Assembly (NCBI GenBank): GCA_949296375.1
Contig: CASFQX010000114.1
Coordinates: 1 to 34,731, forward strand
Direction: 5' to 3'
Length of the DNA: 34,731 nt
Source: an uncultured Olsenella sp.
GTDB taxonomy: Bacteria; Actinomycetota; Coriobacteriia; Coriobacteriales; Atopobiaceae
In this document: in pieces, positions 31,098 through 34,731 of the stretch
Layout of the letters: each line of letters opens with the position of its first letter
Position numbering within the stretch: position 1 is the stretch's first letter
Made by a program: the position numbers and the translations under genes
The notes under the pieces: model-generated
Database searches by the model: none
Told to the model about the DNA's origin: nothing
What the model saw: the letters and a program-made list of their open reading frames with translations, nothing else

Positions 31098-31481
31098 CTA
31101 GAGAAGGTCGCGCTTCCAGAGGCCATGCAGGTTGCAGTAGGCGTAGACCGTGCAGCCGTACGTGTGGGTAACGCCAAAGACCGCCCGCGGCTCCTCCTCC
31201 CACCTGAGGAACTTGAAGCAGAGGCGCCCGTCGCACTCCAGGGCGATCCACTCGATAAGGTGCTCCGCCACCATGTCGTGGCGAACCTCCCCCACGCGCA
31301 CCACAAGGTGATCCCCCTCGCGTTCGCAGACGGGAACGTGTGTCTCCTCGCCAACGCCCTCCGTCATCGGGAGAAGCAGCCCCATGGGCTCCCCGCAGCA
31401 GCTCGGCGGATTCTCGCCGTCGCTCACAACGGCAACGACGTTGCCGCAGTGGCCACAGTGGTAGAACTTGGTCTCGGCCAT
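31098..31481 (-). CDS. Desulfoferrodoxin-like superoxide reductase, copy 1, Lys-to-Thr at the active site
   Basis: A 127-residue protein with an N-terminal desulforedoxin domain (FYHCGHCGN, SCCGEPM: C9, C12, C28, C29) and a C-terminal superoxide-reductase domain. The iron ligands are present: H48, the histidine of GEVRHDM, the one in AEHLIEW, and Cys and His of YAYCNLHGLW. The family reads EKHVPV at the iron site; here it is ETHVPV, so the lysine that steers superoxide is T47, and HPM has become HDM. Superoxide reduction may be slower or the role changed. I chose ATG 31481, preceded by GAGAGGACAATC; the frame runs on to 31652 without family resemblance. It is a tandem paralogue of the gene at 31716-32096. 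Confidence 0.92.
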   Translation of the reverse strand: MAETKFYHCGHCGNVVAVVSDGENPPSCCGEPMGLLLPMTEGVGEETHVPVCEREGDHLVVRVGEVRHDMVAEHLIEWIALECDGRLCFKFLRWEEEPRAVFGVTHTYGCTVYAYCNLHGLWKRDLL

Positions 31482-31654
31482 GATTGTCCTCTCTTCTGGG
31501 CGGGGCGCCCTCTGCGCCGACGCGTTGCCCCGTACGTACCCCGTCTCCGGGGCCCTCCCCCGCCGCGCACGAGGTGCCGAGAAACCCTCGCCAAGTTGAC
31601 ACGTCCCTTCTCGTCGGCTGAAACAAGGCCCCGAGAGCGGGCCGCGCGCCAAAG

Positions 31655-31679
31655 AAAAGGCCCCGGCTTGACCGGGGCC
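31655..31679 (-). terminator. Terminator of desulfoferrodoxin gene 2
   Basis: GGCCCCGG-CTTGA-CCGGGGCC is an 8-bp perfect stem, followed on the minus strand by TTTTCTTTGG. It lies 36 nt after the stop, so copies 1 and 2 are probably separate transcripts. Confidence 0.85.
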
Positions 31680-31715
31680 CGAGTCGCTGAAAGATATGAG
31701 CCGTGCTCTGTGCCG

Positions 31716-32096
31716 CTAGACGTCTGCCTTCCAGAGGCCGTGAAGGTTGCAGTAGGCGTAGACCGTGCCGCCCTCGGAGCAGCAGGCGCCAAACTTGGTC
31801 TTGGGCTCATCACCGGGCGCCAGGTGCTTGAGACAGAGCTTGCCGTCCGTCACCAGCGCAACCCACTCGATGTAGTGCTCCGGAATCATGGGATGGGCCA
31901 CCTCGCCCACGGAGACCACGATGTGGTTGCCGTCACGCGTGACGACGGGCACGTGCTTCTCGGTGGCGGCGTCGGTGGAGCCGGCAACGAGCAGCTCCAT
32001 GGGCTCGCCGCAGCAGCTCGGCGTCACGCCCCCGTCCTTCACGACGGCCACGATGTTGCCGCAGTGGTTGCAGCGGTAGAACTTGACCTCGGCCAT
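31716..32096 (-). CDS. dfx: Desulfoferrodoxin (superoxide reductase), copy 2, canonical
   Basis: A 126-residue two-iron superoxide reductase that detoxifies superoxide to peroxide without releasing oxygen, a hallmark of anaerobes. The desulforedoxin centre has C9, C12, C28 and C29 (FYRCNHCGN, SCCGEPM). The catalytic centre has EKHVPV (E46, K47, H48), GEVAHPM, PEHYIEW and YAYCNLHGLW, all canonical. GAGAGGAACTCCC precedes ATG 32096. It lies downstream of dnaE beyond a repeat-rich gap that seems to hold its promoter. Rubredoxin, the usual electron donor, is not encoded in the window. Confidence 0.96.
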   Translation of the reverse strand: MAEVKFYRCNHCGNIVAVVKDGGVTPSCCGEPMELLVAGSTDAATEKHVPVVTRDGNHIVVSVGEVAHPMIPEHYIEWVALVTDGKLCLKHLAPGDEPKTKFGACCSEGGTVYAYCNLHGLWKADV

Positions 32097-32168
32097 GGGA
32101 GTTCCTCTCTCTTGAGGGGCGCGAGCGCCCGTTGCGCCCGCTTCTCTCCTTGTGCCCGTTTATTCAGG

Positions 32169-32198
32169 AATCTATGCCGAGAAGGACGCGTCCGCCAA
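32169..32198 (-). promoter_or_regulatory. Candidate promoter of desulfoferrodoxin gene 2
   Basis: On the minus strand TTGGCG (32198-32193), 18 nt, TAGATT (32174-32169). The spacer contains the CTTCTCGG word. The leader would be about 65 nt. Confidence 0.35.
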
Positions 32199-32316
32199 AA
32201 ATCCCGCCGAGTGCGCGCTGGGATGGAGGTTTGACCGCGCATTCGACGCGTTTCTCGTCCAGACGGACATAATTCCCGCCGAGTGTACGCTGGCGGGCGC
32301 GCACTCGGCGGGATTT
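32199..32316. repeat. Three-copy inverted repeat downstream of dnaE
   Basis: AAATCCCGCCGAGTGCGCGC (32199-32218) is perfectly inverted at 32297-32316. A third partial copy, CCCGCCGAGTG with TACGC (32275-32290), is in the same direction as the first. On the minus strand the right copy and the partial copy form a compact hairpin ending AATTAT, 20 nt after the dnaE stop, and the far copy is followed by TTTTT. It may act as the dnaE terminator. Confidence 0.75.
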
Positions 32317-32330
32317 GTGGCAACAACGTC

Positions 32331-34731
32331 CTACAGCAACGTCGCGGCAGCCTTCGCCACGAGCACCTTGCCCTGACGACCAACGAGGTCGGTCATCTCG
32401 GCGAGAAGGACCATGTTGCGCGCATCAATCCGACAGGGCAGCTCCATGCGCATGATGTCTCCGGAGGCAGACTCCACGCGCAGCTCAACGTGGTCGAGGC
32501 CGGGATAGCGGCCGAGCACGTCGCTCAGGCTCTCCATGTAGGGGCCCGTGAGCAGCGAGACCGGGATGTTCAGCTCGAGGACCTTGGGGCGGTTGCTCTT
32601 CTCGTCTAGCACGAGCGGCTCCACGGACATGCAGATGACCTGGTTGCCGCGGTCGGAACGCTCGAGCTTGCCCTCCACCTTCACAAAGACGTCGCCCGTG
32701 CTCTCGCCGGTCTCCATGTCCACCTCACCCGCGAGCGTACCCGCGCACTTCTTGTAGAGCTTGGGGAAGACGACGAGTGTGACCTCGCCCTCCATGTCCT
32801 CGAGCGTGACGATGGCCATGGAGTCGCCGTTCTTGGTCGTGCGCTTCTGAACGGAGGAGACCATGCCGGCGAGGCGGATGACCTTGCCCTCGGGGACCTT
32901 GTAGCGCTCGTGCACGGCGCCCGTGGGATCCACGTACTCCTCCGCGACCTCGATGTCCGAGACGGTGTAGTCGCGGTTCTTGGCGAGCGCGTACTCGTAG
33001 GGGCGCAGCGGGTGGTCGGAGACGTAGAGGCCCAGGACCTCGTGCTCGCGGGCGAGCTTGATCGAGCGGTCCCACTCCACGCCATCCGGCTCGGGGACGC
33101 TGTTCTCAAAGCCCGAGCCCGCCACGTCACCAAAGAGGTCGAACATCGAGACCTGACCCGTGGCGCGCTCCTTCTGGCGGCGGGTGGCGGCGTCGATGAT
33201 GTTCTCGGGGTTGTTCTTGTCCACGAAGCGCATCAGCTGCATGCGGGTGTAGCCGGTGGAGTCGAAGGCACCTGCGCAGATGAGGGCCTCCACCACGCGG
33301 CGGTTCGCCTGGCCGGAGTCCATGCGGTCAACGAAGTCGTGGAGGTTGGCGAAAGGTCCGTTCTTCTCGCGCTCCTCCATGATCGCCTCGCCCACGCCCT
33401 CGCCCACGCCGCGGATACCGGCAAAGCCAAAGCGCACGCCCTCGGGAACGGCCGTGAAGTCGCGGCCGGACTCGTTGATGTCCGGCGGCAGGATGGCCAC
33501 GCCCTCGTGGCGGTAGGCAGTGACGTAGTGGACGATCTTGTCGGTCTTGCCCATGTAGGACGTGAGGACCGAGGCCATGTACTCCTTGGGGTAGTGGGCC
33601 TTGAGCCAGGCCGTCTGCATGACGAGGATGGCGTAGCCCGCGGAGTGGCTCTTGTTGAACGCGTAGGACGCGAACTCCAGGACGTCGTCCCAGATCTTCT
33701 GGGCCGTCTCCCTCTTGTAGTCGTTCTGGACGGCGCCGTTCATCCAGTGGTCGTAGGTGGTCTCGTCCTTGCCATCGTCCCAGTGGAAGACCGTGTCCGT
33801 GAGGAGCTTGATCTTCTTCTTGGCCACGGGCTTTCTGATGCGGGAGTCGGACTCGCCGGCCGAGAAGCCCGACATCTTCATCGAGATCTTCATGACCTGC
33901 TCCTGGTAGACCATCGTGCCGTAGGTCTCGCCCAGGATGTCGTCGAGGCGCGGATCGTAGGAGACGGCCTCCTCGCGCCCGTTCATGCGGTTGATGTAGC
34001 TCGTGACCATGCCGGCGCCCAGAGGGCCGGGGCGGTAGAGGGCGATAAGAGCGACCACCTGCTTGTACTCGGTGGGGCGCATGTTCTTGATCGTGGACGT
34101 CATGCCCGCGGACTCGATCTGGAAGACGCCGGCGGTGCGACCCTCGCGCATGAGCTTGAAGATCTCCGGGTCGTCGAAGGGGATCTCGTCGACGTTGATG
34201 TCTATGCCGTAGTTGGCCTTGATGTTGGCGAGCGCCTTGGAGATGACCGTGAGGGTGCGCAGGCCCAGGAAGTCCATCTTGAGCAGGCCCATGTCCGCAA
34301 CCGAGTGACCCTCGTACTGGGTGATCTCCACGCCGCCCTTGGTGTCCACCTTGGTGGGCACGTGGTCGTTCACCGGCGTGGGGGTGATCAGGACGGCGCA
34401 GGCGTGGACGCCCTCGCCGCGGTGCAGGCCCTCGATCGAGAGCGCGGCATCGATGATGCGGCGCATGTCGGCGTCGTCGTTGTAGGCGGCCTCGAAGTCC
34501 GGCGAGTACTGGTCGGGGTGCTTCTCGCTCTTGTGCAGGGCGGCACCCAGCGTGAGCTTGGGGTCGTTGTTGAGCATCTTGGAGAGCTTCTGGCCCTGCC
34601 AGACCGGGAAGTCCAGCACGCGCGCGGCGTCGTTGATGGCCTGCTTGGCCTTGATCGTGGAGTAGGTGATGACGTGGCAGACGCGCTCGGGGCCGTAGAG
34701 CTGGCGGACGTGCTCCACGACCTCGAGGCGA
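32331..34731 (-). CDS. dnaE: DNA polymerase III alpha subunit, 5' part outside the window
   Basis: About 800 C-terminal residues of a DnaE1-type replicative polymerase (full length usually about 1,150-1,190). The frame is open to the right edge, and the first residues, RLEVVEHVRQLYG, follow directly on the catalytic PDxDxDF motif in this family, so that motif is just outside the window. The third catalytic aspartate is in LLKMDFLGLRTLTVI (near visible residue 149). Palm, thumb and finger segments such as GVFQIESAGM and VALIALYRPGPLGAGM, the SYAFNKSHSAGYA segment, a helix-hairpin-helix (FAGIRGVGEGVGEAI), and an OB domain (VIRLAGMVSSVQKR onward) follow in the usual order. The tau-binding C-terminus is the last part. 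No sign of damage. Confidence 0.98.
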   Translation of the reverse strand, partial: RLEVVEHVRQLYGPERVCHVITYSTIKAKQAINDAARVLDFPVWQGQKLSKMLNNDPKLTLGAALHKSEKHPDQYSPDFEAAYNDDADMRRIIDAALSIEGLHRGEGVHACAVLITPTPVNDHVPTKVDTKGGVEITQYEGHSVADMGLLKMDFLGLRTLTVISKALANIKANYGIDINVDEIPFDDPEIFKLMREGRTAGVFQIESAGMTSTIKNMRPTEYKQVVALIALYRPGPLGAGMVTSYINRMNGREEAVSYDPRLDDILGETYGTMVYQEQVMKISMKMSGFSAGESDSRIRKPVAKKKIKLLTDTVFHWDDGKDETTYDHWMNGAVQNDYKRETAQKIWDDVLEFASYAFNKSHSAGYAILVMQTAWLKAHYPKEYMASVLTSYMGKTDKIVHYVTAYRHEGVAILPPDINESGRDFTAVPEGVRFGFAGIRGVGEGVGEAIMEEREKNGPFANLHDFVDRMDSGQANRRVVEALICAGAFDSTGYTRMQLMRFVDKNNPENIIDAATRRQKERATGQVSMFDLFGDVAGSGFENSVPEPDGVEWDRSIKLAREHEVLGLYVSDHPLRPYEYALAKNRDYTVSDIEVAEEYVDPTGAVHERYKVPEGKVIRLAGMVSSVQKRTTKNGDSMAIVTLEDMEGEVTLVVFPKLYKKCAGTLAGEVDMETGESTGDVFVKVEGKLERSDRGNQVICMSVEPLVLDEKSNRPKVLELNIPVSLLTGPYMESLSDVLGRYPGLDHVELRVESASGDIMRMELPCRIDARNMVLLAEMTDLVGRQGKVLVAKAAATLL

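Overview
The window is about 65% G+C and gene-dense, and all but one of its genes lie on the minus strand. Protein families, the argCJBD gene order, paired desulfoferrodoxins and an unusual sortase substrate fit an anaerobic actinobacterium of the class Coriobacteriia, such as Olsenella or another member of Atopobiaceae. This is an inference from gene content; no 16S rRNA gene is present. I saw no tRNA, rRNA, CRISPR array, transposase or phage gene.

Layout from left to right, each block read on the minus strand: (1) 1-6334, a DUF948 membrane protein, a degenerate RsbW-like protein, a SigB/SigF-type sigma factor, an AI-2E-family permease, alaS and ruvX, the last cut by the window edge. (2) 6439-10558, rarA and a large secreted beta-helix protein with pilin-like C-terminal domains. 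(3) 10899-18951, a membrane-anchored alpha/beta hydrolase, an ATP-grasp-like gene coupled to a dGTPase, an SGNH hydrolase, a calcineurin-like phosphatase, an orphan vsr and a zinc phospholipase C-like gene. (4) 19109-20335, the only plus-strand gene, an Atg22/UMF1-type transporter. (5) 20655-25374, the arginine operon argC-argJ-argB-argD with a candidate promoter/operator. (6) 25660-29061, a DJ-1/PfpI protein, a lone PTS EIIA and ruvC-ruvA-ruvB behind a LexA-type box. (7) 29128-34731, a NAD synthetase-like protein with eroded active sites, two desulfoferrodoxins and the 3' two thirds of dnaE.

The coding content is mostly housekeeping: translation, replication and repair, arginine synthesis, oxygen defence and envelope. 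The less expected signals are in the DNA between and across genes. A 126-bp non-coding element occurs twice with ungapped alignment and identical internal spacing (7801-7926 and 14861-14986). The 9-mer GGCGAGAAG (or its complement) recurs about 24 times, in several reading frames, in intergenic DNA and around terminators, which suggests a genome-wide DNA word like a Chi, segregation or uptake sequence. The arg operon carries a 113-bp composite inverted repeat between argJ and argB. A 20-bp perfect inverted repeat frames 90 bp at 20442-20571, and a three-copy repeat follows dnaE. At protein level the notable items are the NadE-like pseudoenzyme, the anti-sigma protein without ATP-binding motifs, and a second desulfoferrodoxin that has lost its active-site lysine.

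All counts and alignments were made by eye from the sequence; no searches were run.
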